DNA of 64,000 nucleotides from JABCZS01 sp041660525 (lineage in GTDB: Bacteria; Pseudomonadota; Gammaproteobacteria; JABCZS01), in assembly GCA_041660525.1 (NCBI GenBank), contig JBAZWD010000002.1:62001-126000 (forward strand), written 5' to 3'. Shown here in pieces: positions 7,496 to 16,328 of this stretch (within the stretch, counting starts at the first letter, position 1; the number at the start of each line of letters is the position of its first letter). The notes under the pieces are model-generated. The model ran no database searches, was not told the DNA's origin, and saw only the letters and a program-made list of their open reading frames with translations. The translations under genes were made by a program, and so were the position numbers.

Positions 7496-9274
7496 ATGTA
7501 CCAACTTGTTGATTTTGTCAGTAAACAACCGGTCCAAGCAACAGGCTTAGTGTTTGCCGATAACAACACGCCTTGGGAAATTTTAATGGATTTATCTTTG
7601 TTTAAACAAAAGCACCCTCTTGAAAATTTCAAGAGGGAATCGCCCAGACTAAGCAAATATTTACCTTTAATGCCCATTGAAAATCCTGAAAATTTTGTCA
7701 CACTACAAGAAATACCTACACCCTTAATTAATAGTAAAAACCTCGGCCCTGATTTTGGAATTGATTTATTATTTAAAGTAGAAGGTAAAACATTAACCGG
7801 ATCTTTTAAAGACAGAGGCTCCGCACTCGAAGTTTCAGTTGCTAAAGAATTAGGTGCAAAAGCTATTATTCTAGCCTCGACTGGGAATATGGCTGCATCG
7901 TGTGCTTGTTATGCTGCTGCTGCAAAAATGCCTTGTTATATTTTAGTACCTGAAGGTGTGCCTATGAATAAAATGGCACAAGTGATCGCTTTTGGCGGCC
8001 ATATTGTACAAATCAAAGGGACCTATAATGATGCGGCACGATTAGCAGAAAGCCTCGCACGCAAAATGGGATTTTATTTAGCAGGTGATTATGCTTATCG
8101 TTTAGAGGGACAAAAAACAGCAGCATTTGAATTAGTGGATCAATTAGCCGGGCAAGCGCCTGATGTTGTGATCGTTCCTATGGGATGTGGCACCAATATC
8201 GCTGCTTATGCTAAAGGGTTTAAAGAATATTTAGAATTAGGTTTAATTGACAAACTTCCGCAATTAATTGGTGTAGAAGCCACCGGCGCAGATGCCATTG
8301 TGAGAAGCTTTAACAAAAAAGAAAAACACATTACACCGCTTAAAAGTATTAACACGATAGCATCAGCCATTGCAGTTCCTGATCCTATTGATGGCATCAA
8401 AGCCCTAGATGCTATTTATTCCACAAAAGGTCAAGCAGTTGCGGTCAGCGATGAAGAAATTTTACAAGCGCAATATTTATTAGCCACTCATGAAAGCATC
8501 TTCGCTGAAAGCTCTTCTGCTGCAACGATTGCTACAGTGCTAAAAATAGGACAGCAATTGAAAGGTAAAAAAGTTGTTTGCATTCTGACAGGCGATGGTC
8601 TTAAAGATGCCAGCGTCGTATTAAAATCAGCGACTAAACCTTTGACCATTCACGCCAATGAAGCAGAATTTATGCAGCTTTATGATCAAAAAATCTTCAG
8701 CGGCAAAAATATGTTTTTCTCAGATAAAAATCAGGTTTTGTTTTCACAAAGCCCGAGCGTTAATCAAATCCAAGCGCAAATAAAAGATTTATTTTTAGTG
8801 GAATATCACCAAGACTATTTAACAAAAATAAAATTAATTTTGGATAAAATATTAAATAAAGGTAAGCACATTACCATTGCTGACTTACAAGATGCAATAC
8901 AAGAAGCATTAGAAACTCAAGCAATTAAAAATAATAAATCATTTTCTGTCGTTGATTTTGAAGTCACCACAGGCAAAGATCGCAAATCTCGCGCGCAGAT
9001 CACAGTTGATATTGCGGGTGTAAAACAACAAGGTCAAGCCGAAGGCCCTGGTCCTGTTGATGCGGTTATCAAAGCATTGCGTGTAGCTTGCCAAGATAAA
9101 ATTGATTTCAAATTATTAGATTATAAAGTTGAAATTCGTAATCACGGCGTAGATGCGCTTGTGCATGTGGAATTAAAATTGGCAAAAAATAATATTTTTT
9201 CTGTCGGTCACGGCGTATCACCCGATATTATTCAAGCATCGCTTGAAGCATTCGAAGAGGCTTATAATGAATAA
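7496..9274 (+). CDS. Threonine-synthase-like PLP enzyme fused to a LeuA allosteric domain
   Basis: 592 residues in two parts. Residues 1-385 are a fold-type II PLP enzyme of the threonine synthase group: SFKDRG with Schiff-base Lys105, the substrate loop ASTGN (127-131), the phosphate-cradle GCGTN (230-234) and LTGDG (365-369). Residues about 440-592 match the C-terminal regulatory region of 2-isopropylmalate/citramalate synthases: a helical linker (ITIADLQDAIQEAL), then GPGPVDAVIKAL, LLDYKV, G551/D553, GHG (571-573) and DIIQAS. LeuA-type domains bind leucine or isoleucine and dimerise. The gene lies between ilvC and ilvD, where a threonine deaminase is expected; no standard ilvA is present. 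It could deaminate threonine or make it, with Ile/Leu feedback; the reaction is inferred. Confidence 0.8.
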   Translation: MYQLVDFVSKQPVQATGLVFADNNTPWEILMDLSLFKQKHPLENFKRESPRLSKYLPLMPIENPENFVTLQEIPTPLINSKNLGPDFGIDLLFKVEGKTLTGSFKDRGSALEVSVAKELGAKAIILASTGNMAASCACYAAAAKMPCYILVPEGVPMNKMAQVIAFGGHIVQIKGTYNDAARLAESLARKMGFYLAGDYAYRLEGQKTAAFELVDQLAGQAPDVVIVPMGCGTNIAAYAKGFKEYLELGLIDKLPQLIGVEATGADAIVRSFNKKEKHITPLKSINTIASAIAVPDPIDGIKALDAIYSTKGQAVAVSDEEILQAQYLLATHESIFAESSSAATIATVLKIGQQLKGKKVVCILTGDGLKDASVVLKSATKPLTIHANEAEFMQLYDQKIFSGKNMFFSDKNQVLFSQSPSVNQIQAQIKDLFLVEYHQDYLTKIKLILDKILNKGKHITIADLQDAIQEALETQAIKNNKSFSVVDFEVTTGKDRKSRAQITVDIAGVKQQGQAEGPGPVDAVIKALRVACQDKIDFKLLDYKVEIRNHGVDALVHVELKLAKNNIFSVGHGVSPDIIQASLEAFEEAYNE

Positions 9275-10946
9275 ACTGAATAAATACAGCAGTCAAATTA
9301 CGCAACCGCGCTCGCAAGGTGCATCGCAAGCCATGTTATATGGCACGGGTTTAACTGAAAACGATTTAAACAAAGCGCAAGTCGGTATTGCCAGCATGTG
9401 GTATGAAGGCAATACCTGTAATATGCATTTGTTACAACTTTCAGAGTATGTCAAAAAAGGTGTTGTAGAAGCTGATTTATTAGGCATGCGCTTTAATACG
9501 ATTGGTGTCAGTGATGGTATTTCTATGGGAACATCGGGCATGAGTTATTCCCTACCCTCGCGCGATATTATCGCAGATTCCATTGAAACCATTATGGGCG
9601 CGCAATGGTATGATGGATTAATTACCATTCCGGGTTGCGATAAAAATATGCCAGGTTGTTTGATTGCTATGGGCAGATTAAATCGTCCAAGTCTTATGGT
9701 TTATGGCGGAACAATTCATGCTGGAAAAATAAATAATGAAAGCATAGATATTGTTTCTGCTTTTCAAAGTTATGGATCCTACCTTTGTGGTAGCATAACT
9801 GATGCTGAACGTAAAAATATTATTCAACATGCTTGCCCAGGTGCAGGCGCTTGCGGCGGTATGTATACCGCTAATACTATGGCGTGTGCTATTGAAGCCT
9901 TAGGTATGAGTTTACCTTATAGTGCTTCAACACCTGCTATTTCAGATGAAAAAATTAAAGAATGTATACAAGCAGGTGGCGCTGTTCGTTATTTATTAGA
10001 ACATGATATTAAACCTAAAGATATTATGACTAAAAAGGCATTTGAAAATGCTATTACTATGGTTATTGCTTTGGGTGGATCCACAAATGCTGTGCTGCAT
10101 TTATTAGCCATGGCGCATGCGGTTAACGTTCCTTTAACCTTAAACGATTTTCAAGATCTCAATAATCGCACACCTTTATTGGCTGATTTTAAACCCAGTG
10201 GCAAATATGTCATGGCAGATTTACAACGCTTTGGTGGCTTACCTGCAGTCATGAAATTATTATTGGATGCAAAATTATTACACGGTGATTGCTTAACTGT
10301 TACCGGCAAAACATTAGCTGAAAATTTACAATCAATCGACGCAATAAGTGCTAATCAGCCTATCATTCACCCTTTAAATAATCCTTTGAAAAAAACTGGG
10401 CATTTAGCAATTTTAACTGGCAATTTGGCACCTGAAGGCGCTGTTGCAAAAATTACAGGCAAAGAAGGTTTGCGCTTTAGCGGCCCTGCAAATATTTTTG
10501 ATGCTGAAGAAGATATGATTGCTGCGCTTGAGCAAAATAAAATTAAAAAAGGCGATGTAATCGTAATTCGTTATGAAGGTCCTAAAGGTGGCCCGGGCAT
10601 GCCTGAAATGTTAAAACCTACTTCTGCATTAATGGGCGCAGGATTAGGAAATGATGTGGCTTTGATTACCGATGGCCGTTTTTCAGGCGGATCGCACGGA
10701 TTTATTATTGGACATGTTTCTCCTGAAGCGCAAGTCGGCGGCCCGATCGCTTTAATTGAAACGGGTGACCTTATTACCATAGACGCTGAAAATAATACCA
10801 TTACGGTTGATTTATCTGAGCAAGAATTGCAAAAACGTCGAGAAAAATGGGTAGAACCTGATTATAAAACGCGCCAAGGTGCATTATATAAATACATTAA
10901 AACTGTTTCATCAGCAAGCCGTGGTTGCATTACTGACGGGCCTTGA
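9267..10946 (+). CDS. ilvD: Dihydroxy-acid dehydratase
   Basis: 559 residues. It dehydrates dihydroxy acids to the 2-oxo acids in Val/Ile synthesis. ATG 9267 is preceded by GAAGAGG and overlaps the upstream stop by 8 bases; a longer frame start at 9243 has no ribosome-binding site. Three cysteines, Cys51 (GNTCN), Cys124 (GCDKNMPGC) and Cys196 (GAGACGGMYTANT), are placed as in the [2Fe-2S] group (plant, archaeal and many bacterial enzymes). The C-terminal GRFSGGSHGFIIGH motif is present. It is the last gene of the operon; I see no strong terminator in the 56 bases before the next gene. Confidence 0.93.
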   Translation: MNKLNKYSSQITQPRSQGASQAMLYGTGLTENDLNKAQVGIASMWYEGNTCNMHLLQLSEYVKKGVVEADLLGMRFNTIGVSDGISMGTSGMSYSLPSRDIIADSIETIMGAQWYDGLITIPGCDKNMPGCLIAMGRLNRPSLMVYGGTIHAGKINNESIDIVSAFQSYGSYLCGSITDAERKNIIQHACPGAGACGGMYTANTMACAIEALGMSLPYSASTPAISDEKIKECIQAGGAVRYLLEHDIKPKDIMTKKAFENAITMVIALGGSTNAVLHLLAMAHAVNVPLTLNDFQDLNNRTPLLADFKPSGKYVMADLQRFGGLPAVMKLLLDAKLLHGDCLTVTGKTLAENLQSIDAISANQPIIHPLNNPLKKTGHLAILTGNLAPEGAVAKITGKEGLRFSGPANIFDAEEDMIAALEQNKIKKGDVIVIRYEGPKGGPGMPEMLKPTSALMGAGLGNDVALITDGRFSGGSHGFIIGHVSPEAQVGGPIALIETGDLITIDAENNTITVDLSEQELQKRREKWVEPDYKTRQGALYKYIKTVSSASRGCITDGP

Positions 10947-11002
10947 CGGTCAATATTTAACAGTCTAACATCATAATGTAACTTGTCATAAGGTCATAAT
11001 CA

Positions 11003-11671
11003 ATGAAGTTTCTTAAATTCAGCCTATTATTTTTTGCCGCAATGCTTTTTAGCTGCAGCCATAATCCTGTTTTGGTTGGCGGGCTGGATGATGATGTTTA
11101 TTACCTTGACCTCCCATTTTGGCCACCTGCAGATATGAAAGTCTATATGGCTTTGTCTGATTATGACATTGAAGTTGATGAATACGTTAATTACGATTAT
11201 GTGCGTGTCGAGTTTGAATCAGAATATAAACACGGAAACTCGCTCTTAATTGAACTTATCCCTACGCGTATGAAATTTTCAACATTTGAAAGACGCTCAC
11301 AAGAATTTATTATGGATGAATATGAAGACGAAGACCACGCAAAAATTAAGCATATATATCAAGAAGAAACGCGTTTAAACAAACACCCTGCGCTTTATAA
11401 TGTGTATGTCGTTGAATATGATAACAGTGAAAATAGAACTGTTATTATGCAATATTTAATTAATTATAAATCTTTCCAAGCCAACCTAATTTATTATGCG
11501 AATACGCTTGCTGAAAATGATCCTATTTTTAGCCCTCGCATTGCTATAGAAAAAACCTATATGCCGGCTTATGAGTTCTTCAGATCCCTTCGCGTTAGAT
11601 TTGAAGAATACACTGAAGAAGACGAAGAAGAATACGAAGAAACTAAAAGACAGACGCGCGCTAAAATGTAA
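11003..11671 (+). CDS. Putative lipoprotein of unknown function
   Basis: 222 residues. A signal peptide with the lipobox LFSC predicts lipidation at Cys18 and export to the periplasm or outer membrane. The mature part is rich in Tyr, Asp and Glu (for example DDDVYYLDLPFWPP and a final acidic run EEYTEEDEEEYEE) and ends in basic residues. No domain is recognised. AAGG stands 9 bases before the ATG. The last 11 bases overlap the 3' end of comEC on the other strand, an unusually tight convergent arrangement. It may be transcribed by read-through from ilvD, 56 bases upstream. Confidence 0.75.
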   Translation: MKFLKFSLLFFAAMLFSCSHNPVLVGGLDDDVYYLDLPFWPPADMKVYMALSDYDIEVDEYVNYDYVRVEFESEYKHGNSLLIELIPTRMKFSTFERRSQEFIMDEYEDEDHAKIKHIYQEETRLNKHPALYNVYVVEYDNSENRTVIMQYLINYKSFQANLIYYANTLAENDPIFSPRIAIEKTYMPAYEFFRSLRVRFEEYTEEDEEEYEETKRQTRAKM

Positions 11672-13691
11672 ATTTAACCGCGCCGTCAGTTGCTGTATTA
11701 TAAATTTTACCCTTATAACGCTCTACAACATCTTTTCTTGGAAATTGAAAGCGATTCAAATAGCCTGTAGAGAAAACAATATATTCTGGATCTGTCAATT
11801 TCACAAAAGGCAAGGTGCTTGATGTGCGTGAACCATGATGTGGTGCAAGCAAAATCGTTGTTTTTAAATCTCCCGCTTTATGTTTTACCAACCAAGCTTC
11901 AGCATTTTTTTCAATATCGCCTGTTAATAAGGCACTTTTTTTATCCGTGGTAATTTTTAACACACAAGAGTTATCATTGCTATTTTGCATATTTTCTTCA
12001 ACCGGATATAAAAATTCAAACTTAACCTTATCCCATTCCCAAGATTGACCAGCGCGACAACGCTCATTATTATCAAAACCTTTAATTTTCTCCCCGCTGA
12101 TAATGGTTTTAACGAACATATGATTAACAATATATTCAGCGCCACCCGTATGATCTAAATTATCATGACTTAAAATTAAGCGATCAATTTGAGCAATACC
12201 TTGATAACGTAAAAATGGCATGATGACTGCTTCACCTAAATCAAATTCATCATAACGCATACCAGCATCGTATAATAAAACATGCTCAGCTGTTTGCACC
12301 ACAACAGATAAACCCTGCCCCACATCTAATACGGTTAACCAGACTTCTCCTGCTTCAGGTTTAGCAGGACGTACAAAACTAATCGTTATTAATAAAATTA
12401 CGCCTAAGCTTTTTCCAGGTATACCACGTGGCAATAACAATAATAAACTACTGATAATAATTGCGGCCCATACACGACTATCATTTACAACGTAAGTTTG
12501 CCAAGCCCAAGAAAAATTTGTTAAACCATTTAAAAACAATGTTAAATAATTTAAAGCACTTTCAGCGAGCAACCAGAAATAATCATTTAACAATCCTAAC
12601 AATACAAAAGGCACTATAAAAAAACTTGCAAAGGGTATCGCTATAAAATTGGCTATCGGTGAAACCCAAGAAATCTGTTGAAAATATAAAATTACTAAAG
12701 GCGTTAAACCTAATGATATCGACCATTGTATACTTAAAAAACGCTGCCATTTTGGGGCCTGTTGCAACCCCAACATAAACAATAAACCAACCGCGATAAA
12801 TGATAACCAAAAACTTGCGCTCAATAGTGAAAAAGGATCCCAGATAATGACGAGAAAAGCTGCTAATAATAAAACTTGTCTATTTTTAAATTGATAACGT
12901 ATACAAACACAAGTCATAAAAACAATAATCATAATGAGTGCACGTTGTGTTGGAATGGCAAACCCTGCTAACGCCGAATAGATGAAAGCCGCTATCATGG
13001 CTGTGATGGAAGCGACTATAGGTGCAGGAACATACAATGGCGCGCGTGGTATAAATGACCAAAACTTTTTTGTTAAAAAAAATAATAAACCACTGACTAA
13101 ACCTATATGTAAGCCTGAAATAGCAAGTAAATGACTCGTCCCAGTTTTTTGTAATAATTCCCATTGTTCATCAGTCATTTTATCGCGAATACCTACTGCT
13201 AAGCCTGTGATCAAAGCGGCTTGTGGGCGATGTTCTAAAGCTGATTCTATCTGTTGTGCAATAGCGTGGCGTAGACTTGTTTTTACTTCAGGAGAAAATA
13301 ATAGTTGCGCAGGCGCACGATCATAGACATAGCCAGTCGCACTAATGCGTTTTAAGAATAAAAAACGTTTGTAATTAAATCCACCAGGATTGTCATAATT
13401 GTGTGGATTTTTTAAACGTAGTGCAAACTCCCAAATTTGTCCTTGATGAAGCACTTGCTTAGTGCGATACCAATCTAATTGAACTTGACCATATTCTTTA
13501 GTTTTAAATAAAAATCGTACACTGTTTTTTTTAATTTCAGGATCAGAAACAATTTCACCTTGCAAAGTTATCGTTTTATTTTCAAGCGCAAGTGGGATTT
13601 TTAATTGCGATTGCCAATAGACATGCAATCCTGTCCAAAACAGAATAAATAAAAGTAGGATTAAATAATTTTTCCAATAGCTCAAAATCAT
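11661..13691 (-). CDS. comEC: DNA uptake channel ComEC/Rec2
   Basis: 676 residues. It forms the inner-membrane channel for single-stranded DNA in natural transformation. Order: N-terminal hydrophobic segment and DUF4131-like region (1-150); the Competence domain with many membrane helices, including HLLAISGLHIGL (about 180-420); and a C-terminal metallo-beta-lactamase-like domain with LDVGQGLSV, YDAGMR, SHDNLDHTGG and LLAPHHGSRTS. SHDNLDHTGG matches the metal-binding pattern HxxxDH with the first His kept. It is slightly short because the extra N-terminal helices of some homologs are absent. It follows lolD on the same strand, a common gammaproteobacterial order. Confidence 0.9.
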   Translation of the reverse strand: MILSYWKNYLILLLFILFWTGLHVYWQSQLKIPLALENKTITLQGEIVSDPEIKKNSVRFLFKTKEYGQVQLDWYRTKQVLHQGQIWEFALRLKNPHNYDNPGGFNYKRFLFLKRISATGYVYDRAPAQLLFSPEVKTSLRHAIAQQIESALEHRPQAALITGLAVGIRDKMTDEQWELLQKTGTSHLLAISGLHIGLVSGLLFFLTKKFWSFIPRAPLYVPAPIVASITAMIAAFIYSALAGFAIPTQRALIMIIVFMTCVCIRYQFKNRQVLLLAAFLVIIWDPFSLLSASFWLSFIAVGLLFMLGLQQAPKWQRFLSIQWSISLGLTPLVILYFQQISWVSPIANFIAIPFASFFIVPFVLLGLLNDYFWLLAESALNYLTLFLNGLTNFSWAWQTYVVNDSRVWAAIIISSLLLLLPRGIPGKSLGVILLITISFVRPAKPEAGEVWLTVLDVGQGLSVVVQTAEHVLLYDAGMRYDEFDLGEAVIMPFLRYQGIAQIDRLILSHDNLDHTGGAEYIVNHMFVKTIISGEKIKGFDNNERCRAGQSWEWDKVKFEFLYPVEENMQNSNDNSCVLKITTDKKSALLTGDIEKNAEAWLVKHKAGDLKTTILLAPHHGSRTSSTLPFVKLTDPEYIVFSTGYLNRFQFPRKDVVERYKGKIYNTATDGAVKFTF

Positions 13692-13739
13692 CTACTCTAA
13701 AAGTGATGGGGATTATTGGCTATTGGACTTTTTATATTA

Positions 13740-14417
13740 TTATTTTAATTGCCCGTTTTCTAAACGGAGCACTCTGTCCATTGATTTCGCATAATTTTCA
13801 TCGTGCGTCACAATGATAAAACTTATATTTAACTCTTTATTCAAAGATTGCATCAAATCAAAAACCTTTTGCGCATTTTGTGCATCTAAATTCCCGGTAG
13901 GCTCATCTGCTAAAACACAAGCAGGTCGTGTAACCAATGCCCTTGCAATTGCTGTACGTTGACGTTCACCGCCGGATAATTGCGCAGGTTTATGACTTAA
14001 GCGCTCGCCTAGGCCTACTTGTTTTAAAATGATAGTTGCCATTTGAAAAGCGATCTTAGTCGATTCTTTACGGATTAATAAAGGCATAGCTACATTTTCA
14101 AGTGCCGTAAATTCTGGTAATAAATGGTGAAATTGATAAACAAAACCTAGGGATTTATTACGTAATTGACAACGCTTTTTCTCAGATAATTGATAAATGG
14201 CTTCATTATTGATATAAACTTCGCCCGCAACGGGTTTATCTAAACCACCTAATAAATGCAGCAATGTGCTTTTACCCGAGCCTGATTTTCCGACAATAGC
14301 TATGCGCTCACCGGCTCTAACCGATAAATTAATGCCACCCAATATTTCTAAGGCGTGTCCTGCTTCATCAAAGCGTTGTACTAAATTTTCTGCGCGCAAT
14401 ACGGTATTATTATTCAT
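13740..14417 (-). CDS. lolD: Lipoprotein-releasing ABC transporter ATPase LolD
   Basis: 225 residues, typical for LolD. It carries Walker A GKSGSGKST, the Q-loop YQFHHLLPEFTALENVAMP (LolD-type wording), signature LSGGERQR, Walker B VLADEPTGNLD and the H-loop His in VTHDE. LolD powers extraction of outer-membrane lipoproteins from the inner membrane for transfer to LolA. Its start overlaps the 3' end of the permease gene by 8 bases, so the two are translationally coupled. Confidence 0.93.
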   Translation of the reverse strand: MNNNTVLRAENLVQRFDEAGHALEILGGINLSVRAGERIAIVGKSGSGKSTLLHLLGGLDKPVAGEVYINNEAIYQLSEKKRCQLRNKSLGFVYQFHHLLPEFTALENVAMPLLIRKESTKIAFQMATIILKQVGLGERLSHKPAQLSGGERQRTAIARALVTRPACVLADEPTGNLDAQNAQKVFDLMQSLNKELNISFIIVTHDENYAKSMDRVLRLENGQLK

Positions 14418-15654
14418 AACGCAGCGCCTCCGCAGGTTGGGTGCGTGATGCTTGCCATGCAGGATAAAGTGTCGCTACAAAGCTTAAGACTAAAGCAACG
14501 ATAGCAATATGCAAAACATCTTCAGGTATTAAGACTGAAGGCAAATGGCTGATATAATAGACGTCTGCTGATAATAATTTTACCCCAAAAGCATCTTCCA
14601 CACTTGCAAGTAAATCCGTAACATTTAAAGCCAAAGCAACGCCACCAATAATGCCGAGCGCCGTACCAATTAAACCAATGACCATACCTTGCACCATAAA
14701 GATGCGCATAATAGTGCCAGGCAGTGCACCTAATGTTCTTAAAATAGCAATATCCGCTTGTTTATCTGTGACCATCATGACCAATGCGGACAAAATGTTA
14801 AATGCAGCTACCGCAATAATTAAAATAAGCATTAAAAACATCAAGGTTTTCTCAAGCTTAACCGCTTCAAAGTAATTGCCGCTCGTACGTGTCCAATCAC
14901 TGACGGAATATTCACCACCTAAAGCATCATAAATTTCTTTTTTAAGCCTGGGCGCGGCAAATAAATTATCCAACTTCATTTGAATACCGGTAATGCGATC
15001 GCCCATTTTAAATAATTTTTGCGCATCCGATAATTCAATAAATGCCAAAGAGGTATCATATTCATAACCCACTTCAAACAGCCCAACTAAACGAAAACGT
15101 TTAAAGCGCGGAATTAAACCCGCTGGCGTCATAGCGGCTTCAGGCGTAACCAAGGTGACATAATCGCCAACATTAACGCCTAATTGCTTAGCCAAAGGCG
15201 CGCCCAATAAAATATCAAATTCCCCTGGTTTTAAATCCGTAATTGCGCCTTTTGTCATACTACGCATTAAACGAGAACCCTCTTCCATTTTTGGATCTAT
15301 GCCATTAATCATGACATAACGCGTATGTTTAGGACCCGCAGCCATACCTTGCCCTGCAACGACAGGCGACATATGTTGAATTTCAGGAAAAGATTTTAAA
15401 CGTTCAGCAACACTTGGCCAATCTTTCAAACCCGCGCCACCATAAGCCATAAGACTTACATGCGGAACCATACCTAAAATCCTCTCGCGTAATTCCCTAT
15501 CGAAACCATTCATAACAGATAAAACTGTAATTAAAACTGTAACGCCGAGCGCAATGCCCATCATGGAAACCAAAGAAATAAATGAAATAAAATGATTCTT
15601 CCGCTTGGCGCGGGTATAACGTAGGCCAATAAATAAAGGTAGTGATTTAGACAT
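14410..15654 (-). CDS. lolE: Lipoprotein-releasing permease, LolC/LolE family
   Basis: 414 residues: an N-terminal helix with the family start FIGLRYTRAKRKNHFISFIS, a large periplasmic MacB-type domain (about 50-260) and a C-terminal FtsX core with three helices ending in YPAWQASRTQPAEALRYE. Only one permease gene stands next to lolD, instead of the lolC-lolD-lolE trio, so the transporter may be a homodimeric LolDF type, unless a paralog lies elsewhere. The symbol lolE is therefore provisional. The start at 15654 lies 93 bases from the divergent DUF2147 gene. Confidence 0.88.
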   Translation of the reverse strand: MSKSLPLFIGLRYTRAKRKNHFISFISLVSMMGIALGVTVLITVLSVMNGFDRELRERILGMVPHVSLMAYGGAGLKDWPSVAERLKSFPEIQHMSPVVAGQGMAAGPKHTRYVMINGIDPKMEEGSRLMRSMTKGAITDLKPGEFDILLGAPLAKQLGVNVGDYVTLVTPEAAMTPAGLIPRFKRFRLVGLFEVGYEYDTSLAFIELSDAQKLFKMGDRITGIQMKLDNLFAAPRLKKEIYDALGGEYSVSDWTRTSGNYFEAVKLEKTLMFLMLILIIAVAAFNILSALVMMVTDKQADIAILRTLGALPGTIMRIFMVQGMVIGLIGTALGIIGGVALALNVTDLLASVEDAFGVKLLSADVYYISHLPSVLIPEDVLHIAIVALVLSFVATLYPAWQASRTQPAEALRYE

Positions 15655-15747
15655 AGGCTAAATGTAGCTAGTTTCCTCATGAAGCACAAGCGATATTTTA
15701 TTTTTAGGTTACACTTGGAAGAGATATTAACCAAAAGGAACTGAATC

Positions 15748-16197
15748 ATGAAAAAATTACTATTGGCTGTTTCCACACTTGTATTAAGCGCTAACCTTTT
15801 TGCAGCAGACACTTCTAAAATTGATGGTTTATGGGAAGTACGTTATGACGCCAGCAACACACCGAGCTCACATATACGCATTACAACCCAACCCAATGGT
15901 GAATTAGTAGGTATAGTAGAAAATGCATACCCACGCCCAGGCGAAAATGCCTCACCGAATTGCGTAAAATGCACAGGCGAAAACAAAAATAAACCCATCA
16001 TCGGTCTAAAAGTTCTATGGGGCATGATGCCAGACGGCAAAGATCAATGGACAAATGGCCATGTTTTAGATGCAGAAACAGGCAAAATTTATTCAGGAAA
16101 AATGACTTTGACTCATAACGGCAACGAATTAGATCTCCGCGGCTATGTATTAACCCCAATGTTTGGCGAAACTTCGACTTGGAAGCGGATTAAGTAA
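15748..16197 (+). CDS. Secreted DUF2147 family protein
   Basis: 149 residues. A clear signal peptide (MKKLLLAVSTLVLSANLFA) should be cut before ADTSKIDGLW. The mature part matches DUF2147, small periplasmic beta proteins: IDGLWEVRYD near the start, the CVKCTGENKNKPIIGL motif, GKIYSGKMTL and a final STWKRIK. Two closely spaced cysteines (CVKC) could form a disulfide or bind metal. AAAGGAA lies upstream of ATG 15748. Function of the family is unknown. The gene ends just before a large palindrome at 16217-16299. Confidence 0.85.
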   Translation: MKKLLLAVSTLVLSANLFAADTSKIDGLWEVRYDASNTPSSHIRITTQPNGELVGIVENAYPRPGENASPNCVKCTGENKNKPIIGLKVLWGMMPDGKDQWTNGHVLDAETGKIYSGKMTLTHNGNELDLRGYVLTPMFGETSTWKRIK

Positions 16198-16216
16198 GGA
16201 TCTTTTCCGATCTCTT

Positions 16217-16299
16217 TCCAAACGGGTGGCCGGAGGTTTTATTTATGCGCGCAGCTTGCGAGCACATAAATAAAACCGCAGGACCGGAGCCCGTTTGGA
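16217..16299. repeat. Large composite palindrome between convergent genes
   Basis: Outer arms TCCAAACGGG (16217-16226) and CCCGTTTGGA (16290-16299) are perfect complements. Inner arms GGTTTTATTTATG (16235-16247) and CATAAATAAAACC (16265-16277) are also perfect, over 13 bp, around a 17-base loop. GGCCGG and CCGG pair partly between them. There is no T-tract after the outer stem. It lies between two convergent genes, so it may be a bidirectional terminator or a REP/BIME-like repeat. No second copy was noticed in this window. Confidence 0.7.
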
Positions 16300-16328
16300 C
16301 GGGAGCCCAAATCTCAAGTAAGCGATAC

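Noticed and set aside
4495..10946. Frameshift or decay in the ilv operon
   Set aside because: All five frames are full length with intact catalytic motifs and short overlaps or gaps.
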